NCBI RefSeq assembly: GCF_900090305.1
Contig: NZ_LT607751.1
Coordinates: 744,001 to 808,000, forward strand
Length of the DNA: 64,000 nt
Direction of reading: 5' to 3'
From: Micromonospora siamensis
GTDB taxonomy: Bacteria > Actinomycetota > Actinomycetes > Mycobacteriales > Micromonosporaceae
Positions 7,642 to 17,459 of the stretch are shown in pieces. A model generated the notes under the pieces. It was not told where the DNA came from. It did not search any database and saw only the letters and a program-made list of their open reading frames with translations. Within the stretch, counting starts at the first letter, position 1. Each line of letters begins with the position of its first letter. Made by a program: the position numbers and the translations under genes.

Positions 7642-8850
7642 TCAGGTGTCGGTGAGGCGGTCCCGGTTGGCCTCGATCCAGGCGTCCAGGGCGGCCGGGT
7701 CGTCCGGGTCGACGCCGTCGGCCATCAGCTGGGCCACCGCCGCGGTGGCGGGGCTGCGCCGCTCGCCGGTGCTGTAGAGGCGGGCGAACTCTCCGACCAG
7801 CTCCTCGATCACCCGGTCGGTCTCGGCGGCGGCCCGCTCGGGCAGGCCCCGCTGCCGGGCCGCGTACGCCACCCAACCGCGCAGCACCCGGGGCAGCATC
7901 GCCGCGTCGTCCATGTCCAGCACGGCCCGCCGGTGCACCCAGTCCAGCAGGAACAGCTCGGCGACCATCGGGCTCCACCGCATCGGGTCCCCGTCGGGGA
8001 AGCTGGCCGCGTGGTCCAGCAGCAGGCTGAGGCAGAAGTGCAGCGAGGCCAGGTCGTCGCCGGTGATGGTGTCCAGCCCGAAGCGGGCCGCCTCGGGTGA
8101 GGCGAGGAAGGCGCGTACCAGCGCGGTGCGGTCCACCTCCGGCGGCGTGGGCGGGGTCGCCGCCGCGCCGGCGGGCAGCACGGCCAGCCGGGCCCCGGCC
8201 AGCGACCGGTCGGTGCCGAGCGAACCCTCGGCGGGCAGTTCACCGAGGTCGTCGGTGATCGCCAGGTACCGGGTCACCTCGGCCCGCATCCGGGCCGGGT
8301 CCTCCTCCCGGAACCAGGTCAGCTCGTCGGCGGTGCACAGGTCACGGGCCTGCTCCACCACCCGGCCGGCGGGGCCGCCGACGAAGATGTCCTTGGTGAT
8401 GCCGATGTTGTGGTCGACCAGTGCGACCAGGGCGTGTTCCGGTCCGCCGGCCTCCTCGTCGTCGTACGCGAAGGTGGCCAGGTAGGAGGTCTGGTCGCCG
8501 TACACGTCGCCGTAGCACCAGGCGCCGGTGAGCCGGACCCGGCCGAGCTGGCCGGCCCAGGCGGGCGCCGCCGCGCCGGGGCGGACCTTGGCGGTCCCCT
8601 CGGCGTCGGGGACCAGTGCGGCGAAGACCGAGCGGATGGTGGTGGCGGCGGCGCTGCGCCGGCGTGCGGTGGCGGACAGGAAGCCGGCGACGAACTCGCG
8701 TACGGCGGTCTCCCGGTCGGTCTCCGCGATCGCGTAGATGCTGCCGAGCAGCGCCGTGCCGAGCATCTCCGCGTCGAAGGCGCAGTCGAGCCTGGTCACG
8801 TCGCGGGCGGCATGCAGCACCGCCTCGTAGGGGGTCTGTGGCGAGGCCAT
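7642..8850 (-). CDS. Conserved hypothetical protein
   Basis: 402 aa, soluble, no signal peptide or membrane segment, no family recognised. It starts MASPQTPYEAVLHAARDVTR. The frame has strong codon bias and convergent orientation to the NAD-kinase-like gene 10 bases away. Distinct segments are CYGDVYGDQTSYLATFAYDD, VALVDHNIGITKDIFVGG and a C-terminal helical region with HRRAVLDMDDAAMLPRVLRG. The DHN/KD residues could bind metal, but this is speculation. Confidence 0.7.
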   Translation of the reverse strand: MASPQTPYEAVLHAARDVTRLDCAFDAEMLGTALLGSIYAIAETDRETAVREFVAGFLSATARRRSAAATTIRSVFAALVPDAEGTAKVRPGAAAPAWAGQLGRVRLTGAWCYGDVYGDQTSYLATFAYDDEEAGGPEHALVALVDHNIGITKDIFVGGPAGRVVEQARDLCTADELTWFREEDPARMRAEVTRYLAITDDLGELPAEGSLGTDRSLAGARLAVLPAGAAATPPTPPEVDRTALVRAFLASPEAARFGLDTITGDDLASLHFCLSLLLDHAASFPDGDPMRWSPMVAELFLLDWVHRRAVLDMDDAAMLPRVLRGWVAYAARQRGLPERAAAETDRVIEELVGEFARLYSTGERRSPATAAVAQLMADGVDPDDPAALDAWIEANRDRLTDT

Positions 8851-8906
8851 GGCACCGACCCTACGCCGGGTGCCGGCCGGCAGCCGGATCCGCGACGCCG
8901 CCACGC

Positions 8907-10592
8907 TCAGCGACGGGCCGCCTCCCGCAGCGCCTCCCGGGCCCGGCCGTAGCGGGCCAGCACCGCGCGGACCGGGTCGAGCACGTGCTCCTCGCCCACG
9001 GTGGCGACCGCGCCGGTGAGCCGCTTCTCCGCCCGCCGCCGGGCCCGCCCGGCCGCCCAGCCGATCACCGGCCGGGCCAGCGCCGCCACCAGCAGCCCGG
9101 CCAGCAGGCCGCCGAGCAGCAGCACGGTCGGCAGGGGCACCTCGCCGACCCGCGGATAGTCCAGGGCCGGCAGGCCCAGGGCGCGCAGCGCGTAGCCCGC
9201 CGCCAGCCAGAGCAGGCCGGCCAGCGCGGCCAGGGTCACCAGCCACTGGAGGCCGCCGACCAGCCGCCACCACACCGGGCGGCGGTCCATGCCCAGGTCG
9301 GTGCCCGCCACCGCGCGGTCCAGCGCGTCCGGCAGGTCGCCGAGGCGGGACCGGGCCGCGGTGGTCACCGCGCCCGGCCACGGCGCCGGCAGGCCGGCGG
9401 AGGAACGGTCGGCCACCGACCGGATCGCCAGCCCCAGCGCCGAGCGCTGGGCCGCGGTCGGATCGGGTACGGAGGTGGCGGCGACCAGGCTCTCCTCCGG
9501 CGCGTCGGCCCCGGCGGCCGGTCCGGGCAGGTGCAGCCGGCGCAGCGGATCCGGTCGCAGCTTGCGCCACGCCCGCACCAGCGGCCAGCCGGTCGACCCG
9601 ACGGCCCGGTGCCGGTACGCGCCCCGCACCGCGTCGGCGACCGCCGGCACCCCGGCCGCCCCGGCCAGCGCCCGGGTCAGCTCCCGGCCGGCGGCCTCGT
9701 CCGGCCCGGTGGCCGGCGCGTCGGCGGAGACCAGTTCGTCCAGCCCGGCGACCACCGTGTCGACGTCGCCGGAGAGCCGGCGCAACGCCGCCTGGCGTTC
9801 GGCGACCGTACGCTCCAGCGCCTCCCGCAGCGCGGTCAACCCGGCCGGGTCGACGGCCACGGTGGCGTGCAGCGGCACCCCGGCCAGCCCGTCGGCGTCG
9901 AGCAGCCGGCGCAGGTCGTCCAGGACCCGGGGCAGCTCGGCCGGCGGGAGCCGGTCGGCCTGGTTGAGCACGACCAGGGTGACGTCCTTGTGCCGGTGGA
10001 ACTCACGCAGGTAGCTGGTGTGGATCACCCGGTCGGCGTACTTCTGCGGGTCGACCACCCAGACCACCAGGTCGACCAGGCCGAGCAGCCGGTCCACCTC
10101 CAGCCGGTGGGACCGCTGCACCGAGTCGAAGTCGGGCAGGTCGAGCAGGACCAGCCCGTGCAGGTCGGTCTCGTCGTCGGCGTCCAGCGCGCTCTCCCGT
10201 ACGAACCGGTGCCGGGGCAGCACCCCCACCCAGTCGAGCAGCCGGTTGGCGCCGTCCAGTTGACCCCAGACGCAGGCGTGCGCCACGCCGGTGGTCGGGC
10301 GGCGGACGCCCACCGGGGAGAGGTCCAGCCGGGCCAGGGCGTTGAACAGGCTCGACTTGCCGCTGCCGGTGGCCCCGGCGAGCGCCACCACGGTGTGGTC
10401 GCGGGAGAGCTCCAGCCGGGTGCCGGCCCGCTCGACGACGGTGTGCGCGGCGACGAGCTGCGCGTCGGGCACCTGGCCGTCGACGGCGTCGAGGAACCGG
10501 CGTACCGCGGCGAGGCGGTCGACCAGGGCGTCCGCGTCGACCCGCTGGTCGCCCCGGATCGCCTCGCGCATCCGGCCGACGAAGTTGGTCAC
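8907..10592 (-). CDS. Dynamin-like/YfjP-type GTPase with C-terminal membrane helices
   Basis: 561 aa. GTPase domain with P-loop GATGSGKSS (about residue 70), switch region RRPTTG, G3 DLPDFDS and G4 NQAD. The middle is helical. Two hydrophobic stretches near the C-terminus (LVTLAALAGLLWLAAGYAL and VLLLGGLLAGLLVAAL) anchor it, and a basic tail follows. Its start overlaps the stop of the upstream GTPase gene by 4 bases. Size, order and membrane anchors resemble the paired bacterial dynamins DynA/DynB of Streptomyces that stabilise sporulation septa; orthology is inferred, not shown. Confidence 0.8.
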   Translation of the reverse strand: MTNFVGRMREAIRGDQRVDADALVDRLAAVRRFLDAVDGQVPDAQLVAAHTVVERAGTRLELSRDHTVVALAGATGSGKSSLFNALARLDLSPVGVRRPTTGVAHACVWGQLDGANRLLDWVGVLPRHRFVRESALDADDETDLHGLVLLDLPDFDSVQRSHRLEVDRLLGLVDLVVWVVDPQKYADRVIHTSYLREFHRHKDVTLVVLNQADRLPPAELPRVLDDLRRLLDADGLAGVPLHATVAVDPAGLTALREALERTVAERQAALRRLSGDVDTVVAGLDELVSADAPATGPDEAAGRELTRALAGAAGVPAVADAVRGAYRHRAVGSTGWPLVRAWRKLRPDPLRRLHLPGPAAGADAPEESLVAATSVPDPTAAQRSALGLAIRSVADRSSAGLPAPWPGAVTTAARSRLGDLPDALDRAVAGTDLGMDRRPVWWRLVGGLQWLVTLAALAGLLWLAAGYALRALGLPALDYPRVGEVPLPTVLLLGGLLAGLLVAALARPVIGWAAGRARRRAEKRLTGAVATVGEEHVLDPVRAVLARYGRAREALREAARR

Positions 10593-12427
10593 CGGTCCTC
10601 ACCCTCGTACGCGGTCGCTCCGGGCAGGATGGGGCCGCCGGGGCGACTCAGCCCGCTGCGGTGCCGGGCCACCTCGACCCGGCCGGCGGCGCGGCGCAGC
10701 GCGTCACCGGTGTCGGCGGCGGGCCGGGCGTCGGCGGTCCGGGCGAGGAAGCGCTCGGCCTCGGAGTCGAGCAGGCCGCGTACCCGGTCGAGCAGGTCCT
10801 CACGGGCCTTGGCGGCCAGGTTGCGGACGGCCTGGTCGCCGAAGATGGCCTGGAGCACCGCCTGCGCGGCGACGGTGGTGCCGGCGCCGGTGGCCACCTC
10901 CAGCCCGGTCGGGATGAACGCGGTGGAGGCGAAGACCGCGATCATGACGGCCAGCCCGGTGGCGTTGACCGCGTACGCGGCGGTGCGGGCCACGAAGCGC
11001 CGGTCGCCGCCCTCGACCCGGACCAGCTCCAGCACCCCGCGCTGCCAGTCCCGGACCAGCCGTTCGGCCCGCGCCGGCAGGTCCTCGGCGGCGTGCGCCA
11101 GTGGGGGGTCGAGCAGCGCGGCGCCCGCCGGATGCGCCTTCCACCCGGTGTACGCGTTCTCGGCGGCCTCGGCGGCGACCCCGCGCAGCAGGGTCACCAG
11201 CTGCGACTCGATGGCGGTGGAGAGCTCGGCGGCGGGTGCGGGACGGCCGGTCACCGCGGCGAGCAGCCGGTCCCGGAGCCGGCCGATCCGGGCCTCCAGG
11301 GTGCGGAACAGCTCGCCGGTGCCGACGAACTCCTGCCAGCGGGCGAGCACCTCGCCGCGGAGCAGTCGCCCGTCGGAGAGCCCCTGCTCGACGGTGCGGT
11401 GCGCCCCCCGGTACGCCGCCCGGACCCGCTCGTCGAGCGCGTCGGCGGTGGCCACCTGCTCCTCGGCGGCGTCGGCCAGCCCGTCGACCTGCGGGTGCAG
11501 CGCGCCGAGCGCGCCGTCGAGGGTCTGCCGGACCACCGCGGAGCGGGCGTCGGCGTCCGCGGCGAGCCGGGCGAACCAGGAGGCCAGCGGGGCGGTGACC
11601 TTGTCGGGGAGCAGCCCCTGCCCGTCCACCCAGGTCTCGGGGAGGACGAAGAGCGGCGCCGAGCCGAGATCCTGGGCGGCGAGCATCTCCTGGAGGTGGG
11701 CGGCGATCTCGTCGGCCGCCTCCGGGGGCACCCGGTCGAGCACCATGGCGATCACCGCGCCCCGGGCCCGGGCGCTGCGCAGCAGCTCCCACGGGACGGC
11801 GTCGGCGTACCGGGCGGCGGTGGTGACGAAGAGCCAGAGGTCGGCGGCGGCCAGCAGTTGGCCGGCGAGCGCCCGGTTGGCGTCGACCACGGAGTCGATG
11901 TCGGGGGCGTCGAGGAAGGCCAGCCCGGCCGGGAGCGCGGGCGCGGTGACCAGGTGCAGGGTGCCCGGGTCCTCGCTGGGCTCGTTGGTGCGGGTGAGGC
12001 CGGGCAGCAGCTCGCCCTGGCGGAACCAGCCGGAGTCGGCCGGGTTGCAGACCAGCACCGGGGAGCGGGTGGTCGGGCGGAGCACCCCCGACGCGCTGAC
12101 CCGGGCCTGGACGAGGCTGTTGACCAGGGTGGACTTGCCGGCGCCGGTGGAGCCGCCGACCACCACCAGCAGCGGCGCGTCGAGCCGGGCCAGCCGGGGC
12201 AGCAGATAGTCGTCGAGTTGGTCGGTCAGGGTGCCGGCGGTGTGCCGGGCGGGCTCCGCCGAGGGCAGGGCCAGCGGGAAGCGTGCCGCGTCGATCGCCG
12301 CCCGCAGGCCGGTCAGCGCGGCGGGCAGGCCCTCACCGGGCGGTGCCTCGCCGCCCTCCGACGGGCCGGTACGGGCGGCGACGGCGGGAGCGCTCGGTGC
12401 GGTGGCGGGATCGCCGTGCGTCGTCAC
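10589..12427 (-). CDS. Dynamin-like GTPase, partner of the downstream GTPase
   Basis: About 612 aa. P-loop GGSTGAGKST, switch RPTTRSP, G3 DAPDID; the G4 site reads VLDRVPP rather than NKxD, so guanine specificity may be relaxed. Long helical middle and a hydrophobic segment near residues 480-520 (AAYAVNATGLAVMIAVFAS) suggest membrane association. The start is uncertain: GTG 12427 is used because the preceding 12 codons (from TTG 12463) lack a ribosome site, but GTG 12427 has none either and may be leaderless. It is divergent from dnaK, with the dnaK promoter only about 100 bases away. Confidence 0.78.
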   Translation of the reverse strand: MTTHGDPATAPSAPAVAARTGPSEGGEAPPGEGLPAALTGLRAAIDAARFPLALPSAEPARHTAGTLTDQLDDYLLPRLARLDAPLLVVVGGSTGAGKSTLVNSLVQARVSASGVLRPTTRSPVLVCNPADSGWFRQGELLPGLTRTNEPSEDPGTLHLVTAPALPAGLAFLDAPDIDSVVDANRALAGQLLAAADLWLFVTTAARYADAVPWELLRSARARGAVIAMVLDRVPPEAADEIAAHLQEMLAAQDLGSAPLFVLPETWVDGQGLLPDKVTAPLASWFARLAADADARSAVVRQTLDGALGALHPQVDGLADAAEEQVATADALDERVRAAYRGAHRTVEQGLSDGRLLRGEVLARWQEFVGTGELFRTLEARIGRLRDRLLAAVTGRPAPAAELSTAIESQLVTLLRGVAAEAAENAYTGWKAHPAGAALLDPPLAHAAEDLPARAERLVRDWQRGVLELVRVEGGDRRFVARTAAYAVNATGLAVMIAVFASTAFIPTGLEVATGAGTTVAAQAVLQAIFGDQAVRNLAAKAREDLLDRVRGLLDSEAERFLARTADARPAADTGDALRRAAGRVEVARHRSGLSRPGGPILPGATAYEGEDR

Positions 12428-12511
12428 CGCTAAAGCGTGCCCGACCGACGCAAGGGAAGACAACCGGAGGGTAATAACGGTCGGGTTGCGTCGGGTCCGC
12501 TCAACCTCGAC

Positions 12512-12540
12512 TTGCGGTTTGGCGATGGCGTGGCACTATT
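12512..12540 (+). promoter_or_regulatory. dnaK promoter (-35/-10)
   Basis: TTGCGG (12512-12517) and ACTATT (12535-12540) with a 17-base spacer; the -10 overlaps the first bases of the HAIR repeat, placing the repressor over the polymerase site. About 95 bases of leader precede dnaK. Confidence 0.55.
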
Positions 12541-12557
12541 GAGTCAAGTTCACTCAA
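12539..12557. promoter_or_regulatory. HAIR operator (HspR site) of the dnaK operon
   Basis: TTGAGT-N7-ACTCAA, matching the core of the HspR-associated inverted repeat CTTGAGT-N7-ACTCAAG. It overlaps the -10 of the dnaK promoter, so HspR bound here should block transcription of its own operon. Confidence 0.88.
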
Positions 12558-12635
12558 CTTGTGGTGCGGTCGCGGACAGTGACCCGCCGGGCAGGCCCTC
12601 TGACCTGCCCAACCTTACGAAGCGAGGAAGCGAAG

Positions 12636-14498
12636 ATGGCACGTGCGGTCGGTATCGACCTCGGCACGACGAACTCCTGCGTCAGCGTTCTCGAGGGCGG
12701 TGAGCCCACCGTCATCGCCAACGCTGAGGGCTCGCGGACGACCCCGTCGATCGTCGCGTTCGCCCGTAACGGCGAGGTGCTCGTCGGTGAGGTCGCCAAG
12801 CGCCAGGCGGTGACCAACCCGGACCGGACCATCCGCTCGGTCAAGCGGGAGATCGGCACCAACTGGTCCGTCGACATCGACGGCAAGAAGTACACCCCGC
12901 AGGAGATCTCGGCGCGCACGCTGATGAAGCTCAAGCGGGACGCCGAGGCCTACCTGGGCGAGCAGATCACCGACGCGGTGATCACCGTCCCGGCGTACTT
13001 CAACGACGGGCAGCGTCAGGCCACCAAGGAGGCCGGTGAGATCGCCGGCTTCAACGTGCTGCGGATCGTCAACGAGCCGACCGCGGCCGCCCTGGCGTAC
13101 GGCCTGGACAAGGGTTCCAAGGAGCAGACCGTCCTGGTCTTCGACCTGGGTGGCGGCACCTTCGACGTCTCCCTGCTGGAGCTCGCCGAGGGCGTCGTCG
13201 AGGTCAAGTCGACCTCCGGTGACAACCACCTCGGTGGTGACGACTGGGACCAGCGGATCATCGACCACCTGGTGAAGACCTTCCGGGGCGAGCACGGCAT
13301 CGACCTGGCCCAGGACAAGATGGCGCTCCAGCGCCTGCGCGAGGCGGCCGAGAAGGCCAAGATCGAGCTGTCGGCGGCCACCACCACCAACATCAACCTG
13401 CCGTACATCACGGCTGGCGCGGCGGGCCCGCTGCACCTCGACGTGACGCTGAGCCGCGCCGAGTTCCAGCGGATGACGCAGGACCTGCTGGATCGCTGCA
13501 AGGGCCCGTTCGAGCAGGCCGTGAAGGACGCCGGGATCAAGGTCTCCGACGTCGACCACGTCATCATGGTCGGTGGCTCCACCCGGATGCCGGCCGTGAC
13601 CGACCTGGTCAAGCAGCTCACCGGCCGTGACCCGAACAAGGGCGTCAACCCGGACGAGGTCGTCGCCGTCGGCGCCGCCCTCCAGGCCGGCGTGCTCAAG
13701 GGTGAGGTCAAGGACGTCCTGCTGCTCGACGTGACCCCGCTGAGCCTGGGCATCGAGACCAAGGGCGGCATCTTCACCAAGCTGATCGAGCGCAACACCA
13801 CCATCCCGACCAAGCGCTCCGAGGTCTTCACCACGGCCGACGACAACCAGCCGTCGGTGCTGATCCAGGTGTTCCAGGGCGAGCGGGAGATCGCGGCCTA
13901 CAACAAGAAGCTCGGCACCTTCGAGCTGACCGGCCTCCCGCCCGCGCCGCGCGGCGTGCCGCAGATCGAGGTCACGTTCGACATCGACGCCAACGGCATC
14001 GTGAACGTGCACGCCAAGGACCTGGGCACCGGCAAGGAGCAGAAGATGACGATCACCGGCGGCTCCTCGCTGCCGAAGGACGACATCGAGCGGATGCGCC
14101 GGGACGCCGAGGAGCACGCCGACGAGGACAAGCGTCGCCGGGACGAGGCGGAGACCCGCAACGTCGCCGAGGCGCTCCAGTGGCAGACCGAGAAGTTCCT
14201 CGCCGAGAGCGGCGACAAGCTGCCCGCCGAGAACCGCGAGCAGCTCAACGAGGCCCTCGGCGAGCTGCGTGGCGCCCTCGGTGGCCAGGACATCGAGGCC
14301 ATCAAGTCGGCCCACGAGCGGCTCGCGCAGGTCTCCCAGCAGGCCGGTTCGCTGCTCTACTCCCAGCAGCAGGGCGAGCCGGGCGAGCCGGGCGCCCCGG
14401 GCGCGGCCGGTCCGGGCGCGGGTGCGACCGGTGGCCCGCAGGCCGGCGGCCCGGACGACGTGGTGGACGCGGAGATCGTCGACGAGGACAAGAAGTGA
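12636..14498 (+). CDS. dnaK: Chaperone DnaK (Hsp70)
   Basis: 620 aa Hsp70. The nucleotide-binding domain starts [20 protein letters not shown] and contains [17 protein letters not shown] and [10 protein letters not shown]. The substrate domain begins at about residue 370 ([17 protein letters not shown]). The lid is followed by a Gly/Ala-rich tail ending [17 protein letters not shown] 12636 follows GAGGAAG by 6 bases. First gene of dnaK-grpE-dnaJ-hspR; HspR control is indicated by the HAIR site at the promoter. In actinomycetes DnaK also acts as HspR co-repressor, making the operon a feedback loop. Confidence 0.98.
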   Translation: MARAVGIDLGTTNSCVSVLEGGEPTVIANAEGSRTTPSIVAFARNGEVLVGEVAKRQAVTNPDRTIRSVKREIGTNWSVDIDGKKYTPQEISARTLMKLKRDAEAYLGEQITDAVITVPAYFNDGQRQATKEAGEIAGFNVLRIVNEPTAAALAYGLDKGSKEQTVLVFDLGGGTFDVSLLELAEGVVEVKSTSGDNHLGGDDWDQRIIDHLVKTFRGEHGIDLAQDKMALQRLREAAEKAKIELSAATTTNINLPYITAGAAGPLHLDVTLSRAEFQRMTQDLLDRCKGPFEQAVKDAGIKVSDVDHVIMVGGSTRMPAVTDLVKQLTGRDPNKGVNPDEVVAVGAALQAGVLKGEVKDVLLLDVTPLSLGIETKGGIFTKLIERNTTIPTKRSEVFTTADDNQPSVLIQVFQGEREIAAYNKKLGTFELTGLPPAPRGVPQIEVTFDIDANGIVNVHAKDLGTGKEQKMTITGGSSLPKDDIERMRRDAEEHADEDKRRRDEAETRNVAEALQWQTEKFLAESGDKLPAENREQLNEALGELRGALGGQDIEAIKSAHERLAQVSQQAGSLLYSQQQGEPGEPGAPGAAGPGAGATGGPQAGGPDDVVDAEIVDEDKK

Positions 14499-14545
14499 CG
14501 GTCCGCCCCGCACCCCACACCACGGCAGAGGGATGAGGTAGCCGC

Positions 14546-15310
14546 ATGACGGAGAAGCCACGAGCCGCCGACCCGGGCGCCACCGGGTCGGCGCCGGGTG
14601 GCTCCGCGACCGCCGGGAAGTCCTCCGGCGAGGAGCGGGTCGTCATCCGCAACAACCGCAAGATCGGCAAGGCCGAGGAGGCGCCCGCCGCCGCCGACGC
14701 CGGGACGGACGTCCCGGCCGAGGGCCTGGTCGAGGAGGGCGAGATCGTGGTCGACGAGATCGAGATCGAGGCCGACTCGGTGGACGGGCCGACCCCGGCC
14801 GGTCCGCCGGTGGTGGACGCTCCGGCCCAGCCGGCCCAGCCGGCCCAGCCGGCCGACGGCGGCGGTTCGCCGCTCGGCGCCGAGCTGGAGGCGCTCCGCG
14901 ATCAGCTGGACGAGCGGACCCGGGACGTGCAGCGGGTGTCGGCGGAGTACGCCAACTACCGCAAGCGGGTGGACCGGGACCGGGGCGTGGTCCAGGAGCA
15001 GGCGACCGGCTCGGTGCTCGCCGCGCTGCTGCCGATCCTCGACGACCTGGACCGGGCCCGGGAACACGGCGACCTGGTCGGGCCGTTCGGCACGGTGGCC
15101 GAGCAGCTGGTCACCGCCCTCGGCAAGTTCGGGCTCACCCCCTTCGGTGAGCAGGGCGACCCGTTCGACCCGACCCGGCACGAGGCGGTCGCGCACCAGA
15201 CGTCCGCCGACGTGACCGAGCCGACCTGCGTACAGATCATGCGCCGGGGCTATCTGCTCGGCGAGCGGCTGCTGCGACCCGCGCTGGTCGCGGTGGCCGA
15301 TCCGGAATAG
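14546..15310 (+). CDS. grpE: GrpE nucleotide-exchange factor
   Basis: 254 aa, longer than E. coli GrpE because of about 100 disordered Ala/Pro/Glu-rich residues at the N-terminus (includes a short PAQPAQPAQ repeat). The coiled coil follows (ELEALRDQLDERTRDVQRVS), then the GrpE core: YANYRKRVDRDR, LLPILDDLDRAREHGDL and the C-terminal beta domain ending IMRRGYLLGERLLRPALV. It opens the DnaK nucleotide cleft. 47 bases separate it from dnaK. Confidence 0.97.
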   Translation: MTEKPRAADPGATGSAPGGSATAGKSSGEERVVIRNNRKIGKAEEAPAAADAGTDVPAEGLVEEGEIVVDEIEIEADSVDGPTPAGPPVVDAPAQPAQPAQPADGGGSPLGAELEALRDQLDERTRDVQRVSAEYANYRKRVDRDRGVVQEQATGSVLAALLPILDDLDRAREHGDLVGPFGTVAEQLVTALGKFGLTPFGEQGDPFDPTRHEAVAHQTSADVTEPTCVQIMRRGYLLGERLLRPALVAVADPE

Positions 15311-15395
15311 TGGCCGACCGTGTCCTGGTCGCCCCGGCCGCCGCCCGACGGTGGCCGGGGCGGCCGGGGCACGTCACTCGGAAGGGGGTGGACCG

Positions 15396-16586
15396 GTGAG
15401 TTCCAAGGACTGGCTCGAGAAGGACTACTACGCCGTGCTGGGCGTGGAGAAGTCCGCCTCCTCGGACGAGATCAAGAAGTCGTACCGGAAGCTGGCCCGG
15501 CAGTCGCACCCGGACCACAACCCCGGTGACCCGAAGGCCGAGGAGCGGTTCAAGGCCGTCTCCGAGGCGTACGCGGTGCTCGGCGACGACAAGAAGCGCC
15601 GCGAGTACGACGAGATGCGCTCGCTGTTCGGCTCGGGCGCTTTCCGTCGCAACGCCCGCGCCGGTGGCCAGCCGGGCGGCGGTGTGCCGTTCGACGTCTC
15701 CGACCTGTTCGGCGGCGCTGCCGCCGGTGGCGACACCCGGTTCGGCGGCGGCGGCTTCACCGACCTGTTCAGCACCATCTTCTCCGGAGGTGGTGGCGCC
15801 GGTGGCCCGGCCCGTCCCCGCGGTCCGGCCCGCGGGCGGGACGTCGAGGCGGAGGTCGCGCTCGACTTCGGCGACGCCGTACGCGGTGTCACGCTGCCGT
15901 TGACGCTGCGCGCTCCCGGGGTCTGCGACACCTGCCACGGCAACGGCGCGAAGCCGGGCACCCAGCCGGTGACCTGCCCGGTCTGCCACGGGGCCGGCGT
16001 GACGAACCGCAACCAGGGGTCCTTCAGCTTCTCCGAGCCGTGCCGCAACTGTCAGGGCGTCGGCACGATCGTGGAGGAGAAGTGCCCGGAGTGCCACGGC
16101 ACCGGCGGGGTCACCAAGACCCGCACGCTGAACGTCCGGGTGCCCGCCGGGGTGGCCGACGGACAGCGGATCCGGCTGGCCGGGCGGGGTGAGCCGGGCG
16201 ACCGGGGCGGCCCGGCCGGCGACCTCTTCGTGCACGTCAAGGTTCGCCCGGACGAGCTGTTCGGACGCACCGGGGACGACCTGACCCTCAACGTGCCGAT
16301 CACGTTCACCGAGGCGGTGCTCGGCACCGACCTGCGGGTGCCCACCCTCGACGGCGCGGTGACCCTCCGGGTTCCGCCGGGTACCCCGTCGGGTCGGGTG
16401 CTGCGGGCCCGGGGCAAGGGTGTCGTCCGCCGCGACGGGCAGGCCGGTGACCTGCTGGTCACCCTCGACGTCGTGGTCCCCGCGAAGGTGTCGGACGAGG
16501 CCCGTGCGGCGTTGGAGACGTTCGCCGAGCAGAGCCCGCCGGCTGCCCGGGAACATCTCGACGCTCGGGTGCGTCGATTCAGTTGA
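15396..16586 (+). CDS. dnaJ: Co-chaperone DnaJ (type I)
   Basis: 396 aa. J domain with HPD (SHPDHNPGD), Gly/Phe-rich linker (FGGAAAGGDTRFGGGGF), four zinc-binding CxxCxGxG repeats (CDTCHGNG, CPVCHGAG, CRNCQGVG, CPECHGTG) and the C-terminal substrate domains. Stimulates the DnaK ATPase and delivers clients. GTG 15396 is preferred over an upstream ATG because a GGAAGGGGG ribosome site lies just ahead and the protein then starts directly at the J domain (SSKDWLEKDYYAVLGV). Third gene of the operon. Confidence 0.97.
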   Translation: MSSKDWLEKDYYAVLGVEKSASSDEIKKSYRKLARQSHPDHNPGDPKAEERFKAVSEAYAVLGDDKKRREYDEMRSLFGSGAFRRNARAGGQPGGGVPFDVSDLFGGAAAGGDTRFGGGGFTDLFSTIFSGGGGAGGPARPRGPARGRDVEAEVALDFGDAVRGVTLPLTLRAPGVCDTCHGNGAKPGTQPVTCPVCHGAGVTNRNQGSFSFSEPCRNCQGVGTIVEEKCPECHGTGGVTKTRTLNVRVPAGVADGQRIRLAGRGEPGDRGGPAGDLFVHVKVRPDELFGRTGDDLTLNVPITFTEAVLGTDLRVPTLDGAVTLRVPPGTPSGRVLRARGKGVVRRDGQAGDLLVTLDVVVPAKVSDEARAALETFAEQSPPAAREHLDARVRRFS

Positions 16587-16617
16587 CCCCACGGCGGTAC
16601 GTGCGGAGGTGAGCGGG

Positions 16618-17061
16618 ATGTCGAGCGAGTACGTCGGTTCGGATGACCCTGCGTACGAGGCCAAGGTGTTGATGATCTCGGTCGCGGCACGGATGGCCGG
16701 GATGCATCCGCAGACGTTGCGCCAGTACGACCGGCTCGGCCTGGTGCAGGCCGGCCGGGCCACCGGCGGTGGCCGCCGGTACAGCGTCCGGGACGTGGTG
16801 CTGCTGCGCGAGGTGCAGCGGCTCAGCCAGGACGAGGGGGTCAACCTCGCCGGGGTCAAGCGGATCATCGGCCTGGAGCGCCTGCTGGAGCAGGCACAGC
16901 AGCGGGTGGCCCGGCTGGAGGCGGAGCTGGATGCCGCGTACCGGCGGATCGCCGAGCTGGAGTCCGGGCTGGGCGGCTTCCCGCGCGGCGACCTGGTGCC
17001 GACCTCGCGCACCTCGACGGCGCTGGTCGTCTGGCGCCCCCGCCGCAACCCCGAACGCTGA
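16618..17061 (+). CDS. hspR: HspR, MerR-family heat-shock repressor
   Basis: 147 aa. MerR-type winged-helix domain (ISVAARMAGMHPQTLRQYDR, then GGRRYSVRDVVLLREVQRLS) followed by a coiled coil (LERLLEQAQQRVARLEAELD). ATG 16618 follows GGAGGT by 7 bases. As last gene of the dnaK operon it matches the actinobacterial arrangement in which HspR binds HAIR repeats and represses dnaK, clpB and itself. HAIR-type sites occur in this window ahead of dnaK and clpB. Confidence 0.96.
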   Translation: MSSEYVGSDDPAYEAKVLMISVAARMAGMHPQTLRQYDRLGLVQAGRATGGGRRYSVRDVVLLREVQRLSQDEGVNLAGVKRIIGLERLLEQAQQRVARLEAELDAAYRRIAELESGLGGFPRGDLVPTSRTSTALVVWRPRRNPER

Positions 17062-17097
17062 CCACGCCCGACCCCTGCTCAGCTCCGCTCATCTCCA

Positions 17098-17136
17098 CGA
17101 ACGGCGGTGTCCCCCACCCGGGGGCACCGCCGTTCG
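17098..17136 (+). terminator. Terminator after hspR
   Basis: Near-perfect hairpin: arms of about 17 bases (CGAACGGCGGTG outer stem) around a short loop, 37 bases after the hspR stop. No clear U-tract, as is common in actinomycetes. Confidence 0.75.
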
Positions 17137-17459
17137 CCGCATCCTGGCCCTTCCCAGGTACGGGGCGGGCACGGGTTGCCACGACCGAAGCGCTCGGTGG
17201 AACGCCATGCGTGTCGCCGGCCCGTTTTGACACCCACCACGTTCCACCGACGCGCTGATCGGCTCGAACGTCCCCTGCGCCCGCAGAGCAGGTCGACAAG
17301 CCGTCGACGTGGCGAGCCGGGCCGAAACAGTCGGCAAGCTCGACGACCACCGGAAGACCCGAGGTTCTCCGGGGATCGCCTGCGCCGGATCTGGCTCCTC
17401 CGCTAGCCTCAGAATCAGGTCCAACCAACTCAATCCGGACTCCAATGGCAGGGGGAGCC
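17137..17459. other. Intergenic region, no gene seen
   Basis: 323 bases between the hspR terminator and a small-protein gene. Open frames on both strands lack ribosome sites and family resemblance. The last 60 bases are lower in GC and probably hold the promoter of the small gene at 17460. Confidence 0.45.

Noticed and set aside
8616..12209. 1197-codon plus-strand open frame
   Set aside because: Antisense to two GTPases with clear motifs; its Arg/Pro/Ser-rich product is typical of a high-GC shadow frame.
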